A DNA stretch of 64,000 nt from Oncomelania hupensis (taxonomy: Eukaryota; Mollusca; Gastropoda; Littorinimorpha; Pomatiopsidae), in contig CM072512.1 in the NCBI GenBank assembly GCA_036898135.1, forward strand, positions 25,232,839 through 25,296,838, given 5' to 3'. Both the position numbers and the translations under genes were made by a program. The notes under the pieces are model-generated. The model worked only from the letters and a program-made list of their open reading frames with translations. It was not told where the DNA came from and did not search any database. This document shows, piece by piece, positions 36,199-48,080 of this stretch (position 1 is the first letter of the stretch; each line of letters begins with the position of its first letter).

Positions 36199-36671
36199 TT
36201 CTCGCTTTCACCACACTCACACCCCAAACCCCCTTCATCCACCCCCTCTCTACACATCCAGTCCAAAGACCTTAATCACCGAGCTCGAGAGAGTGAACGG
36301 AAGGAGAGGGAGAGGGAACGATGCTTTACAACGATGTCCACAGTAGCTGTGTAAATGTGACGAGATGCAAGGAGACGGATTGTGCTGTTACGACATTCTC
36401 TGTGCCGCGGTACAGCTCCCATTGATGTCCAACGTACTCATCAATGCATTCCTAGCTCACTCTCCCCTTCCCCCATCAGTCTTCGCCCTTCTCCCTTCCA
36501 CCTTTTCCCTCCTGCTCCATCCCCACCCCCACTCTTTGCTCTCGTCTCACGCACCACCTTCTAGTCAGTGAAGGCGTTAGTTAGAAGCATGTGTGGTTCC
36601 CTTCCATCGACAGTCCTGTTATTACCCTTCACCGTTATCTACCTTTATCGAGTTTTCTTTCCAGAGGGCCA

Positions 36672-37967
36672 CACGCTCTCGAACATTATTATATGCATAC
36701 AAACCCAATCGTAGTACCGACGACGCTACTCTGACGCTTCTCCACAATGCTTATGATCACTTAGAGGTATCTGGTTCCTTCGTCCGTATTCTATTTATAG
36801 ACTTTTCTTCTGCTTTCAATACCATACAGCCACACCTCATGGCTCAGAAGCTTTTGTCCTACACTGTCCCTCCTAGACTCGTCCTGTGGATCGTTCACTT
36901 CCTCGTGTCCAGATCTCAGGTCGTCCGCTTTCAATCTGCTGTCTCATTTCTCAAACAAACGTCCACAGGAGCTCCTCAGGGTACGGTTCTTTCTCCGGTA
37001 CTTTTCACGCTCTACACAAACGACTGCAGAGGAACTGACGCCACACCGGTCATAAAGTACTCGGACGATTCTGCCCTTGAGGACCTGTCCAAATCAAATG
37101 CTGTGTATTTCTCTGCAGTTGATAGGTTCAGCTCCTGGTGCAAACAAAACTATCTGGACTTAAAATGTAAAGAAAACTACGGAACTGGTCATTGACTTTC
37201 GTAAAAACAACGCTCTCATTCCAGACCTTGTCATTGATGGTGTTACAGTCGAGAGAGTCACTCAATACAAATACCTGGAAACCATCATTGACGAGAAGCT
37301 GAAGTTCACTGCAAACACCCAGACCATCCATAAAAAATGTCAGTCTAGAATTTACTGCCTTCAAAAACTTTGAAATTTCCAAGTCAATAGCATCCTTCAG
37401 ACTTTTTACTCTTCTTTTATTGAGTCCGTTCTTACCTTTTCTTTTATCTGCTGGTATGGAAGTTTGTGTGTAAAAAACAAAAGTGTGCTGGATCGAGTGG
37501 TGAAAGTCTGTGGGAAGGTTGTGGGAGTGAAACAAGAGAGTCTGCAGGTGTTGTATGAAAGGCGTGTTGTGCGGAAAGCCAGTTGCATTGTGCTGGATAG
37601 CACTCATGTGCTTGCGCACCACTTCCAGCTCCTGCCTTCTGGAAGGCGCTACCAAACACCAAGGGTCAGAACTCTCAGAACGAAAAACAATTTTGTCCCA
37701 AAGGGTGTCTCATTACTTAATAAATGACATGTTTGTGTGTGTGAGTGTGTGTATTTGCCCCCAAATAATTTCATTTAACATTTCCTGTCGTTTAATGTTA
37801 GCATGCATACGTGTAATTATATTCATGTGTGACTGTGCAGTTTTATCCTCATTGTCATTATGATTGTTGTTATTATTATTGTGATGTTTATTCCTTGTTG
37901 ATTGTAATTGTACACCACAATGCAATTTCTTGTAAAAGATAATAAAGTTGTCTTATCTTATCTTATC
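36672..37967 (+). pseudogene. Rex1-like LINE family B, copy B2
   Basis: Encodes AYKPNRSTDDATLTLLHNA, FIDFSSAFNTIQPHLMAQKL, TGAPQGTVLSPVLFTLYTND (motif B intact) and KYSDDSALEDL (catalytic YSDD). A frameshift follows LDLKCKENYGTGH. Later frames give FQLLPSGRRYQTPRVRTLR and a 3' UTR with AATAAAG, ending in TTATC units (about 37947-37967). B1 at 18172 is its closest relative and shares the 3' UTR. The 5' part is truncated, with an apparent junction near 36690. Confidence 0.85.
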
Positions 37968-38449
37968 AGCCGATTTGGAATATCAGGGTCATCCAGCTTA
38001 TATAGAATATTTGAATCCTCCTCTTCCTCTTTCTGTTCCTCCTCCTCCTCATTATCATCATCATCAGCAGCAGCAACATCACCATCATCATCATCATTAC
38101 CCTCTTTGATTTTTCCTGCCCGCAAGCTAGCCTTATTATCTTCCAATAGTTTTAACTCCAATTTTTTTTCTCTGTCCTTTTTTAACCAAGAATCATTAGT
38201 TCTGTGATGAGGGCTGCAACATCGTACTCTGGGGGATGTTTTGGAGTGTTATTTTTCTTCTTTACCTTTCATCTCCTTCACGTCTTCTCTGCCGACAGTC
38301 ATTACCATTAAAGTTTTAACAACATCATTCCATGATCCACCCCCTCCCTCATCACTACATCTTGCTCCCCTTCCCTTACCCTCCACCCACAAGCTTTTGC
38401 TTGTTCAGAACTTTTATTATTATTATTATTATTTTTAAATCCAGACAAT

Positions 38450-38645
38450 ATCGGACAGAAGTGTAAGGCAGATAATACCTGGAAATGCTTTGAAGTAGTC
38501 GGGAATCAGAACTAGCCGAATTTCGGTCTGTCAGTATATTTGTCGATCGATCGGTGGGTAGGTCTGTCGGGCGCTCGGTCCGTCGCGCACAATACCTCAA
38601 GAACCACTGAGTGGATCTTGACCAAACTTAATAGGAACATTACAT
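38450..38645 (+). repeat. Interspersed repeat F, copy 2
   Basis: Carries AGTCGGGAATCAGAACTAGC, a GGTCTGTC-rich stretch, and ACCTCAAGAACCACTGAGTG with TAGGAACATTAC. The longest of the three copies. Confidence 0.6.
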
Positions 38646-38655
38646 AAGTTAATGG

Positions 38656-38680
38656 CCAGCCTTAATAATAATAATAATAA

Positions 38681-38748
<68 letters not shown>

Positions 38749-39192
38749 GTAAATTGCATTTATACACGCATTTTTCATTAGAATAACAACTCAATGCGCT
38801 TGCACACATCATTCGTACGCATCATCACAACATTCGCACTACATCATGTACAGCATCATTCAGAAAGTAGTTTTACTGTTCATACTATTTACACAGAAAA
38901 CGCCTTGCGGAACAAGTGCGTTTTTAAGGAGCTCTTGAAGGAAACAAGGTCTGAACAATGTCTTAAACCGGCAGGCAGCGCATTCCAAACCTTGGATGCT
39001 TGAAAACTAAAAGACCGTTCGCCAATTGTTTTAAGCCGACGCTTAGGCGTTTTCTAAAGTTTTTCATCTGATGAGCGCAAAGAACGAGTTGTAGTGTAGG
39101 TAGTGAGTACCTCAGACAGATATGGTGGAAGTGACTGGTCGAAGTGACGGAAAGCGAGGACAGCAATTTTGTATTCAATGCGGAACTTGACT
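38656..39192 (-). pseudogene. L2/CR1-like LINE, C-terminal end with ATT tail
   Basis: The minus strand reads FRIEYKIAVLAFRHFDQSLP, PYLSEVLTTYTTTRSLRSSD, GERSFSFQASKVWNALPAGL and VSFKSSLKTHLFRKAFSV with a stop near 38889. This is a textbook L2-group C-terminus. One in-frame stop follows SSDEKL. The 3' UTR ends AAATGC at the (ATT)n tail, seen on the plus strand as AAT (38666-38750). It is truncated at its 5' end near 39192. Confidence 0.85.
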
Positions 39193-39711
39193 TCCGTAAT
39201 ATTTGATGTAAAGTAAGGCTAAAGATCGCAGGGTTGTTAAATACCTTTTACTCTATATCTCATACCGTGAATTTGCCTTTTGGTATGAAGGTACTTCAAC
39301 TCTAAACCAGTGATTCAGCGACAATCCCGTTGGTGGTCAGTCGGTCTGCAATTTACGTTTTAAAATTGTATTTCAAACCACAATTTTTAACTTATCTAAA
39401 GACTGGGTCGCTTTTGATTATTTGTTTTTACTGTGAACCATCACTCGGTCCTTTTTGTCCTTGACCTTTGCACTTTTTCAAAGGTTATTGTCGCTGAGGT
39501 CATATACGTTATGAAAATGTTTTGCCCTTTATATCGAAATTGGGTGAATCGAGTTTTGTTTTTTTTCTTTTGCTTGTGCATAGTTCAGATAGAGGCCCAT
39601 TATTTCACGCTTTCATTCATGCTTGTTTTGGATAAAGCATAATTATCCACATATATCGCCTCGAAATTTAGCACACTTGTGAAAATGCTGATTTTCAGTT
39701 TATGTGTGAGA

Positions 39712-39713
<2 letters not shown>
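39193..39713. other. No recognisable feature
   Basis: AT-rich, no gene or repeat identified. Confidence 0.5.
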
Positions 39714-39808
<95 letters not shown>

Positions 39809-40082
39809 TTCTCTCTCTCTTTCTTTCTTTCTCTTTCTATCTCTCTGTCTCTCTGATCTTTAACATCCTCTCTTCAACACCTCTTCCTTATGATCTCGCC
39901 TCCAAAATTGTTTTTTCTATATTCTTTTCTTGCCATCTTTTCAATTCTTCCCTTTATGCATCCGCTGTCTTCAAAGCCCGTTTCTTTCTTTTCTTCTTCT
40001 TCTTCTTCTTCTTCTTCTTCTTCTTCTTCTTCTTCTTCTTCTTCTTCTTCTTCTTCTTCTTCTTCTTCTTCTTCTTCTTCTT
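39714..40082. repeat. Microsatellites (CT)n and (TTC)n
   Basis: About 87 bp of CT (39714-39800), a T-rich and CT-rich spacer, then about 90 bp of TTC (39991-40082). All open frames across it are low complexity. Confidence 0.95.
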
Positions 40083-40308
40083 TCTTTTATTAGTGAAGTA
40101 TTGTTTTTGGTTTAATTTTAAAAATTGTTTAAATGTTTTCTTCCATTAATCCACTGTCTGATCATTTCGATCAATCACTTTTCTGTTAGCTCCTCTCTTC
40201 CGTCCTTCATCATGACATCATTAGATCTTCTTTACCCCTGTCCTCGAAATTGATCTTCTTTTAAATTTAAACAGCCCAGTCTCAAGGATTTTGGTTTATT
40301 TTCCGTGA

Positions 40309-40382
40309 CAATACAATACAATACAATACAATACAATACAATACAATACAATACAATACAATACAATACAATACAATACAAT
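40309..40382. repeat. Pentanucleotide microsatellite (ACAAT)n
   Basis: About 15 units of ACAAT, decaying on the right into ATGCAATGC variants. Confidence 0.95.
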
Positions 40383-40550
40383 GCAATGCAGTGTAATGCA
40401 ATGCGATGCAACAATACCTTAGAAATAAACTGAATAAAACGTAAGTTGTTCATAATAATCGCATGATAAGTATACAATATATCTACAGATGAAGAACTAG
40501 CAATCACAGACACACAACACAGGTCTTAAAACTAAGGGGAGGGGGAGAAG

Positions 40551-40615
40551 GAAGAAGAGAAGGAGGAGGAGAAGAAGAAGAAGAAGAAGGAGAACGAGGA
40601 GGAAAAGAAGAAGAT

Positions 40616-40659
<44 letters not shown>

Positions 40660-40668
40660 GAAGAAAAT
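40551..40668. repeat. Purine-rich (GAA)n/(GAAA)n tract
   Basis: GAA- and GGA-rich sequence followed by about ten GAAA units. Confidence 0.9.
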
Positions 40669-40899
40669 ATTGTTAGTAAGCGAAAGTATTTATTCCATAA
40701 TATAATGTCTTATTGTACTTGTCTAATTGGTTTCTTTATTTTTACAGGCTCAGTTGGCCAGAGTGTCAGGTTTAAATTCTGTTATTATATGTTATTTGGT
40801 TTTTACGCTGAACTGCATTTTATTACATTAAGCGATGTTTGTGCATGTGTTACATTTTCTTACATCTTTTAAAACTGTTTGCTTTTGTTTAATTGCACA

Positions 40900-40943
40900 T
40901 GTATGCATATACGCTTTTCTATTACTGTTGTAACTGCTGAAAT

Positions 40944-40989
<46 letters not shown>

Positions 40990-41190
40990 TGTGTGTGTGT
41001 GTGCGCGCGCACGCGCGTTTGTGTATTTGCGTAGTTTAGAGCCTATACTTTTTATTGCTTCAAGTTTAATTGTATTGTTCAGTCCCTTATTCTGCGAGTG
41101 CTTGTGTGAGAGTAGGCATGTCAGCGCTTTGAGCAGACTGTATAGTTTTGGAATGGCGCTTTATAAAATAAATTATCATTGATTGATTGA
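40900..41190 (+). mobile_element. L2-like LINE 3' UTR fragment
   Basis: GT and GA runs are followed by GAGTGCTTGTGTGAGAG, GCGCTTTGAGCAGACTG, GGAATGGCGCTTTATAAAAT and an ATTG tail. The order matches the 3' UTR of the L2 copy at 59283. No coding part remains. Confidence 0.5.
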
Positions 41191-41231
41191 GTAGGAACAT
41201 ATCTGCCTCAGCACTCTCAATTCTCACTTCG

Positions 41232-41990
41232 CTCCTCGAGTGAATGTTTGGAGGCGTTTTGCTGATGCGACGGTGCGCGAGCATGACCGCTTTGGTGGTG
41301 GACCTGTCATGATGTGGGGTGGCTTCGCATTAAACTTCAGAACACACCTGCTCCAAATTCATGGCAACTTAAACGGTATTGGCTACAGGGATGACGTCCT
41401 ACAACATAGGGTTCTCCCAGCTCTACGGGCCATTGGGGAAGGTGCCATACTACAGGACGATAATGCCAGACCCCACCGAGCGCGTATTGTCAATGACTTC
41501 CTGCAGCAACAGCACGTCATAAGGATGGATTGGCCGGCTCGATCACCCGATTTGAACCCCATAGAACATCTGTGGGATGACTTGGGTCGACAGACACGGG
41601 CAAATCTCCCTCCAGGAGCTAACCTTGAAGTTCTGGCCCAAGTTCCCCAGCAAGAGTGGTTGGCCATCCCAGGAAACATCCTCCATAACCTGATACGGTC
41701 CACGAGACAACGATGCCAAGACTGCATTGATGCAAACGGTGGCCACACCTGATATTGACTCTATAGATTTTTGGTTTCTGAAGTTTTGATATTGTAAATG
41801 AGGGGTATGTCCAGTTAAATTGAATTTACTCGAATTTTAAGCGACTGATGTCTAAAATCTTTTTAGTTATTGATGCAGAAATGATTGCAATAAAATATGA
41901 TGAACTAATAAATTGAATTCATGTTTCTGATTTAAAGAGAGATCCATATGTCCAAGTGGCCCTTGTATTATTTTGAGTAGTATATATCTA
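41232..41990 (+). pseudogene. Tc1-type transposase, C-terminal part
   Basis: A 170-codon frame (41240-41752) encodes GGGPVMMWGGF, AILQDDNARPHRARIVNDFL and MDWPARSPDLNPIEHLWDDL. The Asp of DNARPH and the Glu of PIEHLW are 34 residues apart, the Tc1 DD34E spacing. The DNA-binding domain and first catalytic Asp are missing, so it is inactive. Downstream, a CCCTTGTATTATTTTGAG block followed by TAGTATATAT (about 41958-41988) probably is the right inverted terminal repeat with a TA target. No left repeat is visible; the left part abuts an L2 tail. Confidence 0.85.
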
Positions 41991-42049
41991 TACAGTACCC
42001 GAGACTTGATGAAGCACCGTATCGTTTTTCTTGTCTCGGTATTTCCCGA

Positions 42050-42185
42050 CTTATTTGGATAATCTTTGAAATAGTCGAAGGTGGAATCAGAACGAGCCAA
42101 ACACCCTTTCTATCTGACGGTACGTTGGACGCCATATTTCTAAAGAACCACTGGACAGATTTTGACAAACTTTCATAGGAACATT
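42050..42185 (+). repeat. Interspersed repeat F, copy 3
   Basis: Shares GGAATCAGAACGAGCCAAAC, TTGGACGCCATATTTCTAAA, GAACCACTGGACAGATTTTG and TAGGAACATTACTTAATG with the copies at 16940 and 38450. Confidence 0.6.
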
Positions 42186-42327
42186 ACTTAATGCAATTCA
42201 ATTCAACAAATCTGTATTACAATCAAAGTAATTATACGCACAGCCATCATTGTGTAGCATTTGAATAAAATAATAGCAGGCAAAATAAACGACAATTATT
42301 GGGTTGTTGTCCTACCTCCTGTGCCTT

Positions 42328-42669
42328 CATCTTTTGCTCCACCGCAAAGGTCAAGGTCACTAGAGTCATCGTGTTGCTAAACGGCTGAAATATTTTTGGG
42401 ATCTGGTATACAGGTACTTCAAACCACGGGCAGTAGCAATTCGGTTGCCATCCAGTCGGGTCTGACCGTGGCTCCGAATGTCACTTGTTTTGTTCAAAAC
42501 ACATTGTTTAAGTTATGTCAAGAATAACAGTCAAAATTCATCAGTTGTACTTTGCGGAGACTGTAACTACTGTTAAGCATGTTAAATCGTTCGTATTTGT
42601 ACTTTCTCAAAGATCAAGGTTGTTGCTCTTTCACTATTTTCTAAACACGGGTTGTGCTGTATTTTAAAA
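42328..42669. repeat. Long direct repeat, left copy, flanking E2
   Basis: 342 bp from CATCTTTTGCTCC to GTATTTTAAAA, repeated at 43381-43724 with a few percent difference. It ends exactly where E2 begins. It is non-coding and resembles no element that I know. Confidence 0.85.
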
Positions 42670-43380
42670 CCCCTTGGGGTCATGAGCAATCTTGCCACTG
42701 TAGATTGTTCTAACCTATAAAGGGAAAAGTGAAAGCCCCATTTGAAAACCTGTCTTTCCTTTATAGGCATGACCGATTCACTGCGGCAACAGTACCCCCG
42801 TGGAGTGCCGGGGGTTTCAGTATAAATAGTATCCCCACTTTCTGGAAATTTAGTGCTTTAAATTCCCACTGTCGCTGTCTTCCTCATTTGCTCTTTCCCA
42901 TTCCTGCTCTGTCCTATCACTCTGCTATACTATCTTCTTCTTCGCTAGATCAATGACCTACCTTTGTTCTTGAAAACTCTTCCTGGACAAGACTCCTTGT
43001 TTGTGTATGAGGTCTGTTGGATCAGCTTGGGAGTATTGGACGCTTTCTGCCGGGTGGTCACTAGGGCTTCCTATGATGTTATTATTTAGCAATATAGGCA
43101 TTTTATATGTATGCCTATGTGTTTTGTTGATAATTTATAATGATGTTTGTATTCTATTTTGTTTTTGTAAACGGGGGTTCGATTAGTTGGGGTAAAGCCT
43201 CAGCCGTCCCCTGCGTGGGATGTCTTTATTGTAAAGTGACTGGCCGGTGGAGGGCATTCAGTTTTCCCACTAGGGTTGTTTCAGCAGATCTTTTATGCGG
43301 ATCGGGGGTTGTCCGGTCCTGATTTGGCTCGGAAGAGTCCGCTGGACCTAAAACAATAATCATGTAATGTAATGTAATGT
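42670..43380 (+). mobile_element. Non-autonomous retroposon E, copy E2
   Basis: Starts CCCCTTGGGGTCATGAGC, has TATAAATAG at 42821-42829, and ends GAGTCCGCTGGACCTAAAAC, AATAATCATG and a TGTAA-type tandem tail. It is highly similar over its length to E1 (opposite strand). There is no significant open frame. The TATA-like box is conserved in both copies and could mark an internal promoter, but that is inference. Confidence 0.8.
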
Positions 43381-43724
43381 CATCTTTTGCTCCACCGCAA
43401 AGGTCAAGGTCACTAGAGTCATCGTGTTGCTAAACGGCTGAAATATTTTTGGGATCTGGTATACAGGTACTTCAAACCACGGGCAGTAGCAATTCGGTTG
43501 CCATCCAGTCGGGTCTGGCCGTGGCTCCGAATGTCACCTGTTTTGTTCAAAACACACTGTGTAACTTATTTCAAGAATAACTGAGCCGAAATTCTTCAGT
43601 TGTACTTTGCGGAGACTGTAACTACTGTTAAGCATGTTAGATCGTTGGTATTTGTACTTTCTCAAAGATCAAGGTTGTTGCTCTTTCACTATTTTCTAAA
43701 CACGTGTTGTGCTGTATTTTAAAA
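43381..43724. repeat. Long direct repeat, right copy, flanking E2
   Basis: Begins directly after the E2 tail and ends at GTATTTTAAAA, before ACTAAAACTAGC. Differences from the left copy cluster near CACTGTGTAACTTATTTC. Confidence 0.85.
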
Positions 43725-44456
43725 ACTAAAACTAGCTTTAGGCGTGTTTGATTTTTTTTTGTTTAGATAGTGGACTTGTCATTTTAGGTGTCCTTTTGTT
43801 TTATTAGGATAAAGCCGAGTCCCTACAAAGCCCAAAAAAATTAGCATTTTTTTGAAAATGCTTATTTTTCGGCTATGTGTATGTGAGTGTCTGGAAATGC
43901 TATTCAATGGCTTGCCATCTTGTTCTTCTCTGATTAGAGGAGAGAAAGGGAAGACGATGATGATATGATGCGATTACGTCACGAACTTCGAGAAAATCTG
44001 CAGTTCCCTTAGTGGGTGGATCTCGTCGCCATCTGCTGAGACGAAAGAAAAAGGAGGGACCCTCTGGTTCTCAGCTACGCTGAGTGCATCATCTCATCTC
44101 ATCTCTTCTCTTCTCGGAAAACGATGCTTAACGTCCTATTGCATGAGCGTTAAGGACGATCACCACGTCGCCACTCTGACAACAATGACCATCATCATCA
44201 TATCAAAAATGAGATCCAACGGATCTTCATCTGCTGTATCCGCGGTGTCCTTCCGTCCACTTTCCTCTCCACCCTGCGTAGCTGAGACTAGCCGAACGCT
44301 AACGTTGGCCTCTTCTTTATCAGCGTTTTGCTTGCTCTCTTCTTCCCCCATCTTTTCCTACACCCGTCGCTCCACTTGTCATTTCATGTCAACAGTAGGT
44401 CGGCTTCACATGCAGAGTGGTGGTAAGCGTGCAGCCGAAGGCGAGAAAATAGAGAG

Positions 44457-44501
<45 letters not shown>

Positions 44502-44945
44502 AGTAGGCGTTTCAGGCATTCTCCCCCTTGATGTCACTCGGAGCAGGCCACTTGTTTTGCAACGCATGTGAAGTGTGTGTGTCTAGCTTCGCGAATACAT
44601 GTGTTTACTACGGTTATTCTATGCTTCTGGTTTTCATATGCTGCAAAGTTTACCGCTTTTCATATGCAACTTGGTGACTACATAGATGTATTGAACTTGT
44701 GAGGCTACTTTCTTTTGCACTGCACTGTAAGTTAGCCTATCAATCTTTTCATCCAGTATCGACTCTTCTCATCCAATATATTCAGCACAATCAGCGACGC
44801 TTCTTTGTAGTAACAATCGTTTGATCTGATGTAGTAACTAGCTTCAGACACAGGCAGTAAAAAAGATGAAGAATAGATTCGAACTGGTGTTAGCTAACTA
44901 GCAAAGCCAACATTGTTATACACTTAAGACCATCTCCTATTACTA
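43725..44945. other. No gene seen
   Basis: Includes CATCT repeats near 44090 and a (GA)n run at about 44459-44498. The open frames here lack recognisable motifs. Confidence 0.45.
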
Positions 44946-44949
44946 ATAA

Positions 44950-45330
44950 GCTACTCAAACAGATTATTCAACGAGAATCTTTGGTACTTTATTAATTAGT
45001 ATATTATCAGCTGATTTTAAATGTATATGTAATACAAGTTTATCAGTACATCACCTTCTCTTTGAATGCTCAGTTTTAAAAGACAAATTTAAAGTAAATG
45101 GACATAGCATAACTAAATATGGACACTCTGTAGACATGGTTCTGTATCATCCAAATGTTACAGACGTTGTGAAAGTTATTGCTAAATCTCCTGTTGGTAG
45201 ACTTTTTTAGACTGTTTGTTTTGAACTTATGTTTTGAAATAGTAAAAGTGTTTTAAAAATAACCTTTTCAATGTCTAATATCACCTAATTGGGTGAACAG
45301 ACATTAAATTAAAGAGTGATTGATTAGTAC
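44950..45330 (+). pseudogene. LINE C-terminus with Cys/His knuckle
   Basis: The frame ends KCICNTSLSVHHLLFECSVL, then a stop at 45208-45210. CxC-x-HHLLFEC is the zinc-knuckle-like signature near the end of several non-LTR RT proteins, where it follows RT or RNase H. About 85 codons remain, open from a stop near 44947. The following ~120 bp look like a 3' UTR ending near GAGTGATTGATTAG. The clade is not resolved. Confidence 0.5.
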
Positions 45331-45631
45331 TTTATTATTATTGAACTTGTGTTTAGGCTGGTGTAACACGCCCCAAAAGCTTTAATCAATGCAGCTGATT
45401 TTTTTCCCGTACATATGGATCAACTTGTGTGCAAATTAGATGACTATACTGCGTGTAGTCTCAATACCTGACAACCTATTCTACTACATCTTTAGTAACT
45501 AGAGCTTATGCTGTCGCTAAAAACAATGCATTCATATTAAAGCCACAACAGCGTATTCTGCATCTTAAATCACAGCACCCTATTTCGCATCTTAACACAA
45601 GTAGGCTACTAGCTTTAAACTTTGCGTTCAA

Positions 45632-46228
45632 GTGTTCTAAAACATGGAACACGGAAAGCGCCAAATGCCCATCATTCTAGAAGATGATTGTCACGCCAAA
45701 CTGCGCAAGCGCAAATGTGCACGGAATTGCATGATATGCAATTGCACACGCATTTTACATACGAGTCACATTAAAATTAGGAATGGGAAATGTTCGGAAA
45801 TACGTTCTATGTACCAAAATAATGTAATATAAATTGACAACTCATTTACAATGTAACCCTCGCCACCCACGATCTGCCCTGCCTCCAACCCCACTCTCGC
45901 GAAATTAAATGTTATAATAATATACTTTGGTTTGCCTGTAAATAATATGAAAATTATCTTCCATCGTGCGCACACCGGTCTTCAATTTGGCTACAGTGCA
46001 AAGCATACGGTAGACTGTTACACGCCTTTCCCGATGCTTTTTCCGTTCCGTGTTTTGTAATTCTTCTTACTTAACATCCGGCATGCAGTTTAACATGCAA
46101 TGGCGTTTGCGCAGTTTGGCATTTAAGTTTTGAACAAACCAGCTACTAGATGGGCGTGCAAATGCGTGTGCATTTTTGCGTGCAATTGTATGCGCATTTG
46201 ACGCTTTTCGCGTTCCATACTAAAACAC
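45632..46228. mobile_element. Inverted-repeat element M3, 597 bp
   Basis: Left end GTGTTCTAAAACATGGAAC followed by ACGGAAAGCGCCAAATGC matches, inverted, the right end GTGTTTTAGTATGGAACGCG then AAAAGCGTCAAATGCGCAT. Further inside, CCAAACTGCGCAA recurs inverted. No clear TSD and no transposase. It looks like a diverged MITE. Confidence 0.55.
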
Positions 46229-46369
46229 CTCTGCTTGTAGCATTGCACGGCTTATCTTCCTTAAAAGGTCTGAGTAGGCACACTAAAACAAAAACCAGCG
46301 GAGTGTGACCAATAAGCTTTAGCGCGTTGACTGTGGATTATAAAGGGAAGAGGATTGTGTGCCTCTGTA

Positions 46370-47157
46370 TGACGGCCTATTAGCGCCAAAACCGATAGTT
46401 ACCAGTATCAAGATATAATTGAAATTAACACCTGTTTTGCGTAATTTACGGAGAACCCAGTAATCCACAGTGTTAATTAATATTTACCAGTATTTGCCAC
46501 GCCTTCCGAGCGCCAAAATCTGATAATTACAAATATCATGAGATAATTACAAATATCGTAGAATAATTACAATTATCAAGAAATAATTACAATTATCATT
46601 GAAACATTACAAATATTATCGCATGATCATGTTTAATGTTCAGTTTTGGCTCTAGCAATCCGTCTGGACATGGGCCAAAACCGAAAAATGTAATTGTCAC
46701 TTTATAATTACAATTTTTATGTGCTAATTGTAAATATGTTATTCATATTTGTAATTATCCCATGATAACTGTATTATCAGGTTTTGGCGCTATTAGGCCG
46801 TCATATATGTGAATTACACAGAACATGTGTTAATTACCATGATCACTGATAACTGTAAATGCAAGGCTTGGCGCTAGTAAGACGCCTTAGCCAGAATTAA
46901 GCATGATCACGCCAAAATTTTAATTCTCAAGTGAAATTTGTAATTATTATGTGATAATTACAATTTTGGGTTTGGCACATTTCGAGGCGGATTGCTAGAA
47001 CCAAAACTGAAAATTAAACAGGATCACTTGAAGATATTTGTAATTTTTAAATTACTAGTTACAACAACTATCCCTTGATAATTGTAATTATCCCATGAAA
47101 TTTGTATTTATCTCATACTATTTGTAATTATCAGGTTTTGGCGCTAGTAGGTCGTCA
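46370..47157. mobile_element. Foldback MITE M4 with TA target site
   Basis: The left end TGACGGCCTATTAGCGCC with AAAACC is repeated inverted twice: at 46780-46803 (one mismatch) and at 47134-47157 (a few mismatches). TA borders both outer ends, as for Tc1/mariner-type elements. Between them lie many copies of GATAATTACAAAT and its complement, and an inverted pair around GGCGGATTGCTAGAACC. It is either a 434-bp MITE with an added half copy or one element with an internal end. Confidence 0.65.
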
Positions 47158-47185
47158 TATATCGGGTGACGCTTGGCTGTATGTA

Positions 47186-48080
47186 TGTCGTAACGAAATC
47201 GTGAAATTGCTGACTTCGTGAAATCGACAGCTGAGTGGCCGATTTCGTGAAATTGGCAACTGCATGCTGAGAGCGTGAATTCGGCAGGCTGTTGCCGAAA
47301 TAGTGAAAGGATTTTCAAAGTTGACAAATTCGTGAAATAGGCAACCGATTTCACGAAAACGGATGTTGATTTCATGAAATCGACGTTTTTGCCGATTTCA
47401 CGAAGTCGGCGTTTTTGCCGATTTCACGAAGTCGGCAACAATGAGCTATGTTGTGAAAGCATTGATACTATGTCTGACATAATAATTACGAGTTGGAAGC
47501 TATCTGTTCGCGTCTTTACAGGTATCCACTTCTCCTTTTTATTTGTGACAATTAACTGAGTTACTGCTTTTTCAGAATATATTTCCGAAACAACCAGCAA
47601 ACGCCGCTTTCATCTTTACCACCAACAGTTTAAATAATTATCTGTTTTGTGAAAGTGGAATATATTTGGGACTTCAATGAAAACTGAGGAGTGGCTATCT
47701 TTCAGTTAAGGGTTACACTACGTGAAGATCAATGGTGCACATAAAAGTCGTTGCCCACAGAGAGCAGTTCACTTTCATGCGAGGCTGCTCAACTTACGAT
47801 CAAGTCTCTGGTCGGCAAGCATACATTCCCGCAATTGTTGCAGAGGCAGCTGGGAACTCAAACCAGTCACAATGAAAAGTAGATCAGACACCAAGTGGAG
47901 ACTTGTAAAGACACGAACAGATACCATCCATCACGTAGCTATTATGATGTCAATGCTTTTACTGCATCGTTCTCTGTTGCCGTGAAATCGGCAAAAATTT
48001 TGATTTCACAAATTTGACAACCTTGAAACTCTCAGCTGCCGATTTCACGAATTCGTCAATTTCACGATTTCGTTACGACA
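47186..48080. mobile_element. Foldback MITE M5, 895 bp, TGTA target site
   Basis: Ends are TGTCGTAACGAAATCGTGAA and its inverse, with similarity extending about 60 bp (including TTCGTGAAATCG and CAGCTGAG). TGTA flanks both ends (47182-47185 and 48081-48084). The interior near the left end is filled with alternating GCCGATTTCACGAA and TTCGTGAAATCGGC units, so each arm can form smaller hairpins. The middle ~550 bp are unrelated sequence without a transposase. Confidence 0.75.

Noticed and set aside
42328..43724. LTR retrotransposon with 342-bp LTRs
   Set aside because: The interior is a stand-alone retroposon with its own TSD at 16150 and no gag/pol, and the repeats lack LTR-type boundaries.
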